From assembly GCA_002869885.2 (NCBI GenBank), contig NEWR02000017.1, forward strand, positions 164,627-228,626: DNA of 64,000 nt, read 5' to 3'. The position numbers were made by a program, and so were the translations under genes. This stretch comes from Nitrospira sp. CG24C. GTDB lineage: Bacteria > Nitrospirota > Nitrospiria > Nitrospirales > Nitrospiraceae. Of the stretch, positions 1 to 7,278 are shown one piece after another (position 1 is the stretch's first letter; each line of letters starts with the position of its first letter). Under the pieces are notes generated by a model. It saw nothing but the letters and a program-made list of their open reading frames with translations, ran no database searches and was not told the DNA's origin.

Positions 1-374
1 TGAGCCAGCTGCGGATAGGCCACCGGGATCTCCAGGAGCTTCGAAGGGGCCGTGGTCTGTCTGCCGATCTGTCCGCCCGACCGGAGCATGCTTCCGATGA
101 GCCTGATCCGCTGTCCTGCCGTTACCTCGACTCCTATTCCATCGAGATCGCCGACCCGGATTCGCGGCCCCTGTAAATCTTGAATGATTGCAACCGGGCG
201 CTGCAGGCGCTCCGCAGCAGCGCGGATCGAGGCGATTGCCGTACGGTGCGAGTCGTGCGTGCCATGAGAAAAGTTTAGACGAGCCACGTCCATTCCGCTG
301 TGAATCAGCCGTTCGAGTATGGATGGTTCGGCGCTGGCCGGACCGATCGTGCACACAATTTTCGCTTTTCGCAT
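1..374 (-). CDS. pyk: Pyruvate kinase, N-terminal part (runs off the window)
   Basis: The minus-strand frame opens with MRKAKIVCTIGPASAEP and continues through MDVARLNFSHG and IIQDLQGPRIRVG, the conserved N-terminal signature of pyruvate kinase (PEP + ADP to pyruvate + ATP, last step of glycolysis). The open frame reaches base 1 without a stop, so about 124 residues are present and the rest, including the K+/Mg2+ and PEP-binding core, lies outside. The ATG at 374 is chosen because it begins exactly at the family consensus. There is no clear Shine-Dalgarno upstream, but a TATAAT box about 30 bases upstream implies a short leader. Confidence 0.93.
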   Translation of the reverse strand, partial: MRKAKIVCTIGPASAEPSILERLIHSGMDVARLNFSHGTHDSHRTAIASIRAAAERLQRPVAIIQDLQGPRIRVGDLDGIGVEVTAGQRIRLIGSMLRSGGQIGRQTTAPSKLLEIPVAYPQLA

Positions 375-401
375 GAAGGAAGGATCACCGGTGAACAGGC
401 G

Positions 402-407
402 ATTATA
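402..407 (-). promoter_or_regulatory. Candidate -10 box for pyk
   Basis: On the minus strand this reads TATAAT, a perfect sigma-70 -10 hexamer, placed so that transcription would begin about 20 bases before the pyk ATG. No good -35 (TTGACA-like) is visible at 16-18 bases spacing, so the call rests on the -10 and position only. Confidence 0.4.
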
Positions 408-440
408 TCGTGTGTATCTTGGGACACACAGGGTTGTGCG

Positions 441-457
441 CTAGCCCGCATTCTAGC
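441..457. repeat. Solo end of repeat family A
   Basis: The sequence CTAGCCCGCATTCTAGC matches the outer end of the 192-bp family A elements seen at 1591 and 8019. No second end or interior follows, so this is a relic or solo end between pyk and the RNase gene. Confidence 0.45.
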
Positions 458-588
458 AAATGGGTCCTGGCGCCGCAAAGCTTCTCTGCCATCCGGCTGA
501 CTCTCACACATTGACCAGCATCAAAACCACATGCTACGGTTTTCCCTCGAGGTTGCACCACGGAGACTGGCGAAAGATTGTGATTGCA

Positions 589-1038
589 ATGAGTCGGCGG
601 TGGATCATCAGCGTCCTGGTCCTCTGGGGGCTCCTTGCCGCGCTTCCCCATGGGCTGCAGACGGATAGCCCGCCCGCCACCTGGCTCGTCGACCGGGCAG
701 AGGCATTGGAATCAACCTCTCCCCTGACGACTTCAGATCGATCTCCGACTGCCCCGCTCCTACAGCATAAGCAAGCCGCGCCTCAGAAGGCCTACGATCT
801 ATTGGCACAACTCCAAGCCCGGTCTGGCAAACCCTTGCCAGGCTATGTCGGAGGGCGCGAGTTCCAGAATCGCGAGCGCCGCCTTCCCCCAGGCCACTAT
901 CGCGAGTACGATGTGAACCCCAAAATACGCGGCCGTTCGCGGGATGCGGAACGGATCGTGATCGAGCAAGACACCGGCAGGGCCTACTATACCGGCAACC
1001 ACTACCGAACGTTCACCCTAATGGATGAGATCCCATGA
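589..1038 (+). CDS. Secreted barnase-like ribonuclease (guanyl-specific RNase N1/T1 family)
   Basis: Predicted 149-residue protein with a hydrophobic N-terminal segment (about residues 5-20) that looks like a signal peptide or anchor, then a variable linker and a C-terminal barnase-type domain (about 75-149). The motifs YREYDVN, SRDAERI and GNHYRTF align with WREADIN, FRNSDRI and DHYQTF of Bacillus barnase. Candidate catalytic residues are E106, R118, R122 and H138, equivalent to barnase E73, R83, R87 and H102, all present. The start at 589 is preferred over in-frame codons from 460 because it places the hydrophobic segment at the N-terminus. Its stop overlaps the start of the barstar-like gene by four bases (ATGA), so toxin and inhibitor should be translationally coupled. 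Role (extracellular nutrient RNase or competition toxin) is inferred. Confidence 0.85.
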   Translation: MSRRWIISVLVLWGLLAALPHGLQTDSPPATWLVDRAEALESTSPLTTSDRSPTAPLLQHKQAAPQKAYDLLAQLQARSGKPLPGYVGGREFQNRERRLPPGHYREYDVNPKIRGRSRDAERIVIEQDTGRAYYTGNHYRTFTLMDEIP

Positions 1039-1592
1039 CCTCAAAACACACCGTAACATTGACCTCGTATCTCCAATCGACAAAGGCTCCCTGGACCTCA
1101 TTGCTGATGGTCAAAGCCGGACAGAGCGCCGAATCGCTGGTGCACCCACCCACCGGGTTGGCACTAAAGATTATCAAGGGCTGTCACTGTAAGACACCGG
1201 CAAATCTGTTTGCGGAATTCGCACGGGCATTGCAGTTCCCCGACTACTTTGGCCACAACTGGGACGCATTAGAGGAATGTCTGGCCGATCTGGAATGGCT
1301 GCCGGCCAAGGGCTATATTCTGCTCATCACCGAAGCAGCCCATCTGTTGCCCGATGACGAAGAAGAGTATGAAACCTTCCTAGAGGTCTTGCGTGATGCG
1401 GGAGAAGCCTGGGGAAGCGGACAGGCGGGAATGGGCGCGCGACAAGCCACGCCCTTTCATGTGCTGTTCGCTGTATCGGAGAGGGAGAAAGCTAAGCGGG
1501 CCCACTGGGGAATGAAAGAAATTAATGTGGAACCGGTTCGGAGGGCGAATGCTCGGCAGAAACCTCTCAAGCGTAAACCTTCACACTCCTAG
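1035..1592 (+). CDS. Barstar-like ribonuclease inhibitor
   Basis: 185 residues. The central part (about residues 35-120) carries the barstar-family pattern: a glycine/aspartate-rich turn followed by FAEFARALQFPDYFGHNWDA and LEECLADLEW, corresponding to the barstar helix and acidic loop that plug the RNase active site. It would act in the cytoplasm to protect the producer from the upstream RNase. It is about twice the length of Bacillus barstar (89 residues), with N-terminal and basic C-terminal extensions. The stop codon TAG lies at the first bases of a 192-bp repeat element, so the last residues may have changed when the repeat arrived. Confidence 0.85.
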   Translation: MTSKHTVTLTSYLQSTKAPWTSLLMVKAGQSAESLVHPPTGLALKIIKGCHCKTPANLFAEFARALQFPDYFGHNWDALEECLADLEWLPAKGYILLITEAAHLLPDDEEEYETFLEVLRDAGEAWGSGQAGMGARQATPFHVLFAVSEREKAKRAHWGMKEINVEPVRRANARQKPLKRKPSHS

Positions 1593-1782
1593 CCCGCATT
1601 ATTCACGAGAGTTCGTGACGAAACCGCTGAGACGCCACACGAGACGGGCATGCGGAGCCGTGAGACCCCGAGGCGTACTTGAACAGTACGTCGAGGGAGT
1701 GAGCGGCGAGCCTGCCCGCCGAAGGCTCGTCGCAGCAGCGAGTCCGCGATTGTAGTAGAAGCGCTCATGAATAATGCGGGCT
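1591..1782. repeat. Family A MITE-like element, 192 bp, complete
   Basis: The ends are near-perfect inverted repeats: AGCCCGCATTATTCACGA at the left against the complement of TCATGAATAATGCGGGCT at the right (17 of 18 match). The interior has no coding capacity but shares blocks with the elements at 8019 and 50474, for example CGAAGGCTCGTCG and a small dyad around a GTAC..GTAC core near 1676-1690. The element has exactly the same length as the copy at 8019-8210. Its left end overlaps the barstar stop codon. Confidence 0.8.
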
Positions 1783-1826
1783 GGCATTCGTTGATAACGA
1801 ACCTGTCATTTAGATTAGAGTGATGA

Positions 1827-1862
1827 ATCTGGTTAGTTTGGTTTATCTGGTTAGTTTGGTTC
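1827..1862 (+). repeat. Tandem 18-bp direct repeat
   Basis: Two head-to-tail copies of ATCTGGTTAGTTTGGTTT (17 of 18 identical) followed by CAACC, lying in the leader of the YidB-like gene. The same GGTTAGTTTGGTT unit recurs in the intergenic hairpins at 26698 and 56362, here without a full complementary arm. Confidence 0.7.
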
Positions 1863-1892
1863 AACCTAAAAATCTGAAGGAAAGGAATCAAC

Positions 1893-2303
1893 ATGGGACT
1901 CATGGATCAATTGGGACAAGCAGCGGGCGGGATGATGGGCGGACAGGCTGGACAGAACCCGCTATTGCAGGCTGTCACGAGTTTGCTCGGACAGAATAGC
2001 AGCGTGGGGGGGTTGGCCGGTATCGTTCAAGCATTCCAAAAGAACGGACTCGGCGACATTGTGAACTCCTGGGTCAGCACAGGGACGAATCTGCCCGTCA
2101 CGCCGGATCAGATCAAGCAGGGCCTGGGGGGCGATTTTCTGAGCCAACTGGCAGGCAAAGCCGGCGTCTCTCCCGATGCCGCGAGCGCTCAGCTGTCTAG
2201 CTTGCTGCCAGACCTCATCGATAAAGTGACACCGAACGGCAAGATTGAAGCCGGCGGGGTCGACCAGTTGCTCAAGATGTTTCAGGGGAAAATGGGAGCG
2301 TAA
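1893..2303 (+). CDS. YidB-like DUF937 family protein
   Basis: 136 residues. Glycine/glutamine-rich N-terminal half (QAAGGMMGGQAGQ) followed by the conserved YidB-type C-terminal region: GDFLSQLAGKAGVSPDAAS and a terminal LLPDLIDKVTPNGKI block with a DQLLKMF end. No signal peptide is apparent. The family is widespread and its function is not established. The ATG is preceded by a good purine-rich ribosome-binding site (GGAAAGGA). It stands alone between a repeat element and an intergenic region. Confidence 0.8.
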   Translation: MGLMDQLGQAAGGMMGGQAGQNPLLQAVTSLLGQNSSVGGLAGIVQAFQKNGLGDIVNSWVSTGTNLPVTPDQIKQGLGGDFLSQLAGKAGVSPDAASAQLSSLLPDLIDKVTPNGKIEAGGVDQLLKMFQGKMGA

Positions 2304-2359
2304 CTTCCGGTAGACCGACAAGAGGAGGCGCCTGTCCTGCTGAGGAGCGCAAAAGAGAG

Positions 2360-2536
2360 TCAAGCTGCGTCGCCAGAGTGTGCGGGGGGACGAGCCCATG
2401 CCTGCCAGCGAGCTTGAACCTTGTGGCGATGAAGGACGCAAATCCCATGCGTTTCCCGAGCATCGTCGAGAGGCGCCTTCTCTCCTACTAGCTCAGATTT
2501 CCCTTCTTGTCGGCACCACGAACAAATGACCTTCAT
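2360..2536 (-). CDS. Small cysteine-rich protein, function unknown
   Basis: 58 residues beginning MKVICSWCRQEGK. The CSWC pair and a later THGIC..H motif suggest a small metal-binding fold. I recall similar short proteins with the same opening in Nitrospira genomes, but have no function for them. A GGAGAGG stretch lies about 13 bases before the ATG, rather far for a ribosome-binding site. It sits alone on the minus strand before hemL, which is divergent. Confidence 0.5.
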   Translation of the reverse strand: MKVICSWCRQEGKSELVGEKAPLDDARETHGICVLHRHKVQARWQAWARPPAHSGDAA

Positions 2537-2783
2537 CGTTAGTATCGTACCTCTCCAGAATTCCCAAGAATGCAAGCCCAAGGCCCAATTCGATTGGTAA
2601 CATGAATCGGTCTATTTGCAAGGAATTACGAAAAATCCCTGTCTTGTGGTGACACAGCCCATGGCAAACAATGCCGAGAATCGTATTTTTCAAACACATT
2701 TTGGCGCAAGTTGCCTTATTGCACCGCATGAGCCTCTCCTTTCTTGACCGAGGCTCGACTGCGTGGTACTGTGCGCCCCCATT

Positions 2784-4067
2784 ATGAAAACCACTCGTTC
2801 CGCCAAGCTGTTTGCCGACGCACAGACATTGATTCCCGGGGGTGTGAATAGCCCGGTGCGCGCCTTTCGCTCTGTCGGAGGCCAGCCCCGGTTTATCAAG
2901 CGTGCCAAAGGCGCCCGCCTCTTCGACGTCGATGGGAACAGCTATCTCGACTACGTCCTGTCATGGGGTCCAATGATTTTGGGTCATGCCGCCCCATCCG
3001 TCATCAGCACGATCAAAAAGGCTGCCGCAATGGGAACCAGTTACGGGGCGCCGACCGAACTGGAAGTCATCCTCGCCCGCATGATCCGGGACGCGTTTCC
3101 CTCGATGGAAAAGGTCCGGCTGGTCAGCTCCGGCACCGAGGCAGTCATGAGCGCGATTCGTGTCGCACGTGGCTTTACGAAGCGAGACAACATTCTCAAG
3201 TTTGAAGGCTGCTATCACGGCCACAGCGACTATTTGCTTGCAAAGGCCGGCTCAGGTTTGGCCACGTTGGGGATCCCGGATTCGCTGGGAGTTCCGGCTG
3301 ATTTTGCGAAACACACCTTGACCGCCCCGTACAACGACATCCGGGCGGTGCAACAGATCGTCAAGGAACATCGGGGCACGTTGGCTTGCATTATTCTTGA
3401 GCCGATCGCAGCGAACATGGGCGTCGTGCCTCCGGCGCCGGAATTTCTTTCGTCCCTCCGCCAGCTGACCGAAGAAAACGACATCCTCCTGATTTTCGAT
3501 GAGGTGATCTCCGGCTTTCGCGTAGCCTACGGGGGAGCCCAATCGCTTTACGGCATTACGCCGGACCTGACGGTGCTGGGGAAAATTATCGGCGGCGGGT
3601 TGCCGGTTGGCGCCTACGGAGGGAGGAAAGAGATCATGGATCTGATTGCGCCGTTGGGGCCGGTCTATCAGGCGGGAACGTTGTCGGGAAATCCGTTAGC
3701 CGTGTCCGCCGGCATTGCGACCCTCAAGCAGCTCAAAGCCCGTGGGGTCTACAAGCAGCTGGAAGAGAAGTCGGCCGCCTTGGCCAAAGGGATTGGAGAG
3801 GCCGCAAAAAAAGCGGGCGTGCCGCTCATGCAAACCAGAGTCGGCTCGATACTGGGAGCCTTCTTTACGTCAGGCCCGGTGGTGGACTGGGATACCGCGA
3901 AACTGTCGGACACGAAACGATACGGGCAATTCTTTCATGCGATGCTAGAACAGGGGGTATATCTAGCCCCCTCGCAATTCGAAGCCGCTTTCCTCTCGAC
4001 CTCCCATTCAAGCCGCGATATTGACTACACGATCAAAGCTGCTGCTGCCGCCTTCAAGAAGCTCTAA
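2784..4067 (+). CDS. hemL: Glutamate-1-semialdehyde 2,1-aminomutase
   Basis: 427 residues, the normal length for HemL. It converts glutamate-1-semialdehyde to 5-aminolevulinate in the C5 pathway to heme and cobalamin, as a cytoplasmic PLP enzyme of the class III aminotransferase fold. Visible signatures: [13 protein letters not shown] near the N-terminus, [24 protein letters not shown] (PLP-binding Asp), and [16 protein letters not shown] with the Schiff-base lysine at about residue 267. The start at 2784 ([10 protein letters not shown]) matches family N-termini better than the in-frame GTG at 2763. Convergent with a small minus-strand gene across a large inverted repeat. Confidence 0.97.
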   Translation: MKTTRSAKLFADAQTLIPGGVNSPVRAFRSVGGQPRFIKRAKGARLFDVDGNSYLDYVLSWGPMILGHAAPSVISTIKKAAAMGTSYGAPTELEVILARMIRDAFPSMEKVRLVSSGTEAVMSAIRVARGFTKRDNILKFEGCYHGHSDYLLAKAGSGLATLGIPDSLGVPADFAKHTLTAPYNDIRAVQQIVKEHRGTLACIILEPIAANMGVVPPAPEFLSSLRQLTEENDILLIFDEVISGFRVAYGGAQSLYGITPDLTVLGKIIGGGLPVGAYGGRKEIMDLIAPLGPVYQAGTLSGNPLAVSAGIATLKQLKARGVYKQLEEKSAALAKGIGEAAKKAGVPLMQTRVGSILGAFFTSGPVVDWDTAKLSDTKRYGQFFHAMLEQGVYLAPSQFEAAFLSTSHSSRDIDYTIKAAAAAFKKL

Positions 4068-4145
4068 CCCCATCCCCCGTGAAGCGTCGTTCGTATCTCG
4101 GTTGACACAGAGCTGGATCGTTTCAGATACAGCACGGCAATCCTG

Positions 4146-4272
4146 GGAAGCTGTTCAAAACGACCGTCCAGCGAGGCCGCAGCCGATGAAAGCACCGGAG
4201 GCGTAGCCCCCGGCTACGTTGAGGATGCTTTCGAGGTGAGAACGACGCTGGCGGTTGTTTTCAACAGCTTCC
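4146..4272. repeat. Large imperfect inverted repeat, family B related
   Basis: The left arm starts GGAAGCTGTTCAAAACGACC and the right arm ends GGTTGTTTTCAACAGCTTCC, an approximately 127-base hairpin in the gap between two convergent genes. The interior carries GGAGGCGTAGCC and CTACGTTGAGGATG. The ends resemble the family B end (GATGCTGAAAAAGTCCGCC). The right end touches the stop codon of the minus-strand gene. It could act as a bidirectional terminator. Confidence 0.7.
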
Positions 4273-4502
4273 TACTCGTCGTCCTCGTCTTCCGCGTCTA
4301 ATACCTCTTGTCGTTTCTGCTCTTCCATCGCGTTATGTAGGAGCATGCGGACAAACATCGAATAGAGCGAGCCTTTTTCCAGCGTCCCGCCAGGAGGAAT
4401 GGCGATCTTGCCTTCCTTGATCATGCGATCCATCCAGACCTTCTGATCGGGCGCGATCAAGATCGGAATCTCGATCAGCCCCACACGTCCCATCATATCC
4501 AT
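4272..4502 (-). CDS. Small conserved protein with acidic tail, function unknown
   Basis: 76 residues starting MDMMGRVGLIEIPILI and ending in a strongly acidic tail (DAEDEDDE). No transmembrane segment or known motif. The ATG at 4502 is chosen because GGAGG lies seven bases upstream. Another ATG six bases further in is possible. Its TAG stop coincides with the end of an inverted repeat. It may be a small cytoplasmic regulator, but nothing in the sequence proves it. Confidence 0.6.
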   Translation of the reverse strand: MDMMGRVGLIEIPILIAPDQKVWMDRMIKEGKIAIPPGGTLEKGSLYSMFVRMLLHNAMEEQKRQEVLDAEDEDDE

Positions 4503-4604
4503 AGAATCCTCCGTAAAATGTAAGCGAGACAAGCAAGACGTGCGCGACAGACGTGACTTGCGAAGATGAAACATCTGACCCGTCCCGCATTTCGCGCGAG
4601 ACTC

Positions 4605-4635
4605 GCTGTTATAACGCGTATCGCGTTATAACAGC
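4605..4635. promoter_or_regulatory. Perfect 14+14 bp palindrome, likely operator
   Basis: The left arm GCTGTTATAACGCG and the right arm CGCGTTATAACAGC are perfectly complementary around a 3-base spacer (TAT). It lies between the minus-strand small gene (start 4502) and a possible plus-strand reading frame at 4717, where an operator would be expected. There is no T-run, so a terminator is less likely. The binding protein is unknown. Confidence 0.55.
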
Positions 4636-4716
4636 ATGCGGCTTTTTGCATTGTCAATCAAACCGCTCTGGCATGGACTGTGCGTTCCCGCAAGCGTTAT
4701 GACGCAAGGTCGAACC

Positions 4717-5061
4717 ATGTTCGGTGCACTCATCGCCGTCGCTTGCATCCTGATCTTTCCCCATCAGGTCTCGGCACAACAATCCACTGCGCCGCCCTCA
4801 TCGCTCTCCACAAGACCCTTGGCCCCAGGGTCAAGTGAGTCTGAACTTCGCCCATCCTGCGACCTCTGCAGAAAAGCAGAGCGGAGGCCGGGAAGCGACC
4901 TGCGGCCTCAGCGCCTTCGCCGTGAAAAAGGATTGCGTCCGCACAAGAACCCGAGGGGAACCTATCGCTCGTTTGACCAAAGCCTCAAGTCGACATTGCC
5001 TCGTCGCCCACTCGCCCCATCAGAAGATCAGGGACGGCGGGATTCGCAAACAAGGAATTGA
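4717..5061 (+). pseudogene. Possible secreted protein, probably decayed or frameshifted
   Basis: The first 23 residues (MFGALIAVACILIFPHQVSA) form a convincing Sec signal peptide ending in an AXA-like site, followed by a Q/S/P-rich start to the mature chain. After about residue 45 the reading becomes arginine-rich and low in hydrophobic residues, typical of an out-of-frame read. The neighbouring frame from 4835 is open to 5128. A frameshift near 4830 or general decay would explain this. No family recognised. Confidence 0.3.
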
Positions 5062-5133
5062 AAGGCGATTCAAGAACCATTTGTGTTTCCGTCAACGTGA
5101 AATAGGCCGTGGGCCAATAAGGAGTTAGGCGTC

Positions 5134-5388
5134 TCAGTAATGGAAGCGCAACTGAGCGATCATGAGCGCATCCCCCTCTACGCGATATACCATCCGATGC
5201 TCATCATTTATTCGGCGTGACCAGTACCCCGAAAGCGCATGCTTCAAGGGCTCAGGCTTACCCACTCCTGCGAATGGCTCTCGCTGTGTCTCGCGTATCA
5301 GCTTGTTGATTCTCTCAACCATGCGCTTGTCTTGCTTTTGCCAATATACGTAGTCCTCCCATGCGTCGTCAGCGAAAATCAGTTTCAC
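5134..5388 (-). CDS. yoeB: YoeB-family mRNA interferase toxin
   Basis: 84 residues, identical in length to E. coli YoeB, a ribosome-dependent endoribonuclease that cuts mRNA in the A site. The catalytic set is visible at the family positions: E46, R65, H83 and the C-terminal Y84 (sequence ends LRFHY). Other signatures are DDAWEDYVYWQKQD and YWSRRINDEHRMVY. It begins with GTG overlapping the antitoxin stop (GTGA), so translation is coupled to the antitoxin. Confidence 0.95.
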   Translation of the reverse strand: MKLIFADDAWEDYVYWQKQDKRMVERINKLIRETQREPFAGVGKPEPLKHALSGYWSRRINDEHRMVYRVEGDALMIAQLRFHY

Positions 5389-5636
5389 TTGGCCAGCTTC
5401 CGTTGAACGCCTTTTCCGGCGTTCAGTTGTGCAGCGGCCGCAAGAAGACGCTTGGCATTAGCGGGAGTGCGCAAGAGGTATGCGGTTTCTTCCAGCGATT
5501 TGTAGTCTTCCAGCGAGAGCATAACGACCGACTGCTCCCCATTGCGCGTAATGATCAGGGCTTCGTGGTCGTCGCACACGCGGTCCATTGCGCTGGCGAG
5601 ATTTGCGCGAACAGTGGTGTACGTAATAGCATCCAT
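5385..5636 (-). CDS. yefM: YefM/Phd-family antitoxin
   Basis: 83 residues. N-terminal Phd/YefM DNA-binding fold (MDAITYTTVRANLASAMDRV, ITRNGEQSVVMLSLEDYKSL) and a C-terminal toxin-wrapping tail ending QRKLAK. It neutralises the downstream YoeB and represses its own operon. The start at 5636 has GGAGG seven bases upstream. The longer open frame to 5774 has no ribosome-binding site and would swallow the operator. Antitoxin-first order and four-base overlap are the standard arrangement. Confidence 0.93.
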   Translation of the reverse strand: MDAITYTTVRANLASAMDRVCDDHEALIITRNGEQSVVMLSLEDYKSLEETAYLLRTPANAKRLLAAAAQLNAGKGVQRKLAK

Positions 5637-5653
5637 AAGTAGGCCTCCAAATA

Positions 5654-5671
5654 TGTACGTGTTACTGTACA
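5654..5671. promoter_or_regulatory. Candidate YefM-YoeB operator (two TGTAC half-palindromes)
   Basis: TGTACG and TGTACA lie 12 bases apart centre to centre, just upstream of the antitoxin ribosome-binding site. The E. coli YefM-YoeB operator is described as long and short palindromes sharing a TGTACA core at a similar spacing. The site overlaps where the promoter should be, which fits autorepression. Confidence 0.6.
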
Positions 5672-6224
5672 TCTTCTGGCGCCGATTGTCTAGCGCCGCT
5701 GAGATCGCGCCGAACATTTCGTTCCAGTGGACGCGCAAACGCATTTGGCGGGGAAGTATGAATACCTTCGTCAAAAGAAGCTGATTGGGAGTTCAGAATA
5801 TTTCATTGTCAATGGTGGCACAAAGAGCAGCCGTTCCGGAGAACCGCACCAAGTTCAATGTGGCCGCGATACATCCGCTCCTAGTTCTGAATGGCTCAGT
5901 ACCGTATTACTTCGGCTGTGATCCAGCCCTTCTGCGGAATCATCGAGCAGGTAGAGTTCAGGCTTAACACCTCGATCCAACCGGCCATGAGATCTGATAA
6001 CAATTTCGGGAACCATTAATTTGTCTCAGCGGAAGTCGTGATCGGCCGTCGCCAGGCATTCAGAATGCCCCCGTTTCTACGTCCAGCCCGTACTCTTGAA
6101 CAAGAGTTGATCTCTCAAGTAGACTCGCCCTTCATCAGCGTGTTCAGGCGAACGGCTTTGCTGCATGGTCGCTTGCTGCTGGGATGTTCCTTAGGCGTAT
6201 ACAACACATGAAACGGAGGAGCAC
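5672..6224. other. Non-coding stretch without a supported gene
   Basis: About 550 bases between the antitoxin operator and the EthD gene. Short open frames exist on both strands but have no ribosome-binding site or recognisable product. One dyad is visible at 6092-6107 (ACTCTTG, two bases, CAAGAGT), which could be an operator or short hairpin. The last bases contain the ribosome-binding site of the EthD gene. Confidence 0.5.
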
Positions 6225-6548
6225 ATGCCTGGAGTAAAATTCATGGTGATCTACCCTCGTCCGACTGAAATTGCGGCCTTTGAGAAGGTGTATCAGGACG
6301 AGCATGTGCCGATGGCGGTTGAAAAACTGGTCGGCAAGACCAAGTTGGTAGCGACGAAGGTGCTGGCCTCTCCCCAAGGGACGCCGCCGTTTTACCGTAT
6401 CGCCGAGATTCACTTCCCATCGATTGAAGCCCTGGAAGCTTGCGCTTCTTCAGCCGGAGCGCAGGAGACCTTGGCCCATGCTGTGTCTATCTCCACTGGT
6501 GGGAAACCGATCTTTTTGGTCGCTGAGGAGCAAACGTTCACTTTCTAA
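6225..6548 (+). CDS. EthD family protein
   Basis: 107 residues of the dimeric ferredoxin-like EthD fold: MVIYPRPTEIAAFEKVYQDEHVPMAVE near the start, with a conserved pattern of aromatic, Glu-His-Val-Pro residues, and FYRIAEIHFPSIEALEAC in the second half. EthD proteins are small and were first linked to ether degradation; most members have no assigned reaction. Strong ribosome-binding site (GGAGGAG) six bases before the ATG. Closely followed by the YcxB gene, so possibly co-transcribed. Confidence 0.85.
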   Translation: MPGVKFMVIYPRPTEIAAFEKVYQDEHVPMAVEKLVGKTKLVATKVLASPQGTPPFYRIAEIHFPSIEALEACASSAGAQETLAHAVSISTGGKPIFLVAEEQTFTF

Positions 6549-6592
6549 CTTTCGTGAACCAAGGGACGGGCACCGGCGACGGCGTAACTCAC

Positions 6593-7099
6593 ATGGAAAC
6601 CACCACATCCCACGAGGCCACACTCATCTACAGCGAGACGCTGCTTCGCCAGGCCGTGTTCGCATTTTGGCGGCGCTCCGTCGGTGTCGGTTTTTTTGTT
6701 GCGCTCCTAATTGCCGCGCTCGGTCTCGTCATACTCGTGGCCCTGGGCCAGTCCTCTTGGATCATCGGTGGGCTTGCAGCCGTACTGTTGGTGGGCATCG
6801 CGTTCGCCATCGTTGTCTATGTCGTTCACTATCACAGATCGCTGCAGAAATTCCGTCAGATGGGTCAGCCGCGAGCCACGTTCCGCGCTGATGAGTCCTC
6901 GTTCACCATGAGTTCGGACATCGGCACAACCACGCTTCAGTGGTCCGCCGTCAAAGAACTGTGGCAGTTCCAAAGCGTGTGGCTTTTTCTGTACTCCAAG
7001 GCACAGTTCAGCACGTTGCCGCTCGCATGCTTGTCACCTGAAGCGCAGGCGCATATTGTGCAGTGCGTTCGAACGGCCGGCGGCAAAGTCGATGGCTAG
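6593..7099 (+). CDS. YcxB-like membrane protein
   Basis: 168 residues. Two adjacent hydrophobic helices at about 30-53 and 58-80 (VGFFVALLIAALGLVILVAL and WIIGGLAAVLLVGIAFAIVV), then a soluble YcxB-type C-terminal domain (TFRADESSFTMSSDIGTTTL, WSAVKELWQFQSVWLFLYS). The function of YcxB domains is unknown. The ATG at 6593 is preferred over the in-frame GTG at 6554, but neither has a strong ribosome-binding site. The gene ends in CTAG and a tandem-unit hairpin follows 12 bases later. Confidence 0.75.
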   Translation: METTTSHEATLIYSETLLRQAVFAFWRRSVGVGFFVALLIAALGLVILVALGQSSWIIGGLAAVLLVGIAFAIVVYVVHYHRSLQKFRQMGQPRATFRADESSFTMSSDIGTTTLQWSAVKELWQFQSVWLFLYSKAQFSTLPLACLSPEAQAHIVQCVRTAGGKVDG

Positions 7100-7111
7100 C
7101 CTGTCGGCGAT

Positions 7112-7202
7112 CCGTGAGACGTGAATCGTTAACCGTGAAACGATCCGGAGGAAGGTTACTCGGCAATCCTACGTTTCACCTTTCACGTCTTACGTTTCAC
7201 GG
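7112..7202. repeat. Intergenic hairpin of CGTGAAA-type tandem units
   Basis: The left arm is made of repeated CGTGAGA/CGTGAAT/CGTGAAA units, the right arm of their complements (ACGTTTCACC, TTTCACGTCT, TACGTTTCACGG), separated by a 30-base loop. It starts just after the YcxB stop codon. The arms pair imperfectly, and each arm alone is a degenerate direct repeat of about eight bases. Confidence 0.7.
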
Positions 7203-7278
7203 CTCCTAGGACGGTGGCTTGTTATACGGAACCAGATCATACATATTTAAGCATCACCGGACGCTTCGGAGCACTTGA

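Noticed and set aside
1591-1782. Insertion sequence with transposase
   Set aside because: No open frame for a transposase in this or the other two family A elements; only inverted ends and non-coding interior.
2493-2729. Minus-strand open frame of 78 codons with several cysteines
   Set aside because: It overlaps the better-supported 58-residue gene at 2360-2536, has no ribosome-binding site and no family resemblance.
7112-7202. CRISPR array
   Set aside because: The repeated units are 6-8 bases with no spacers of constant length; they form hairpin arms.
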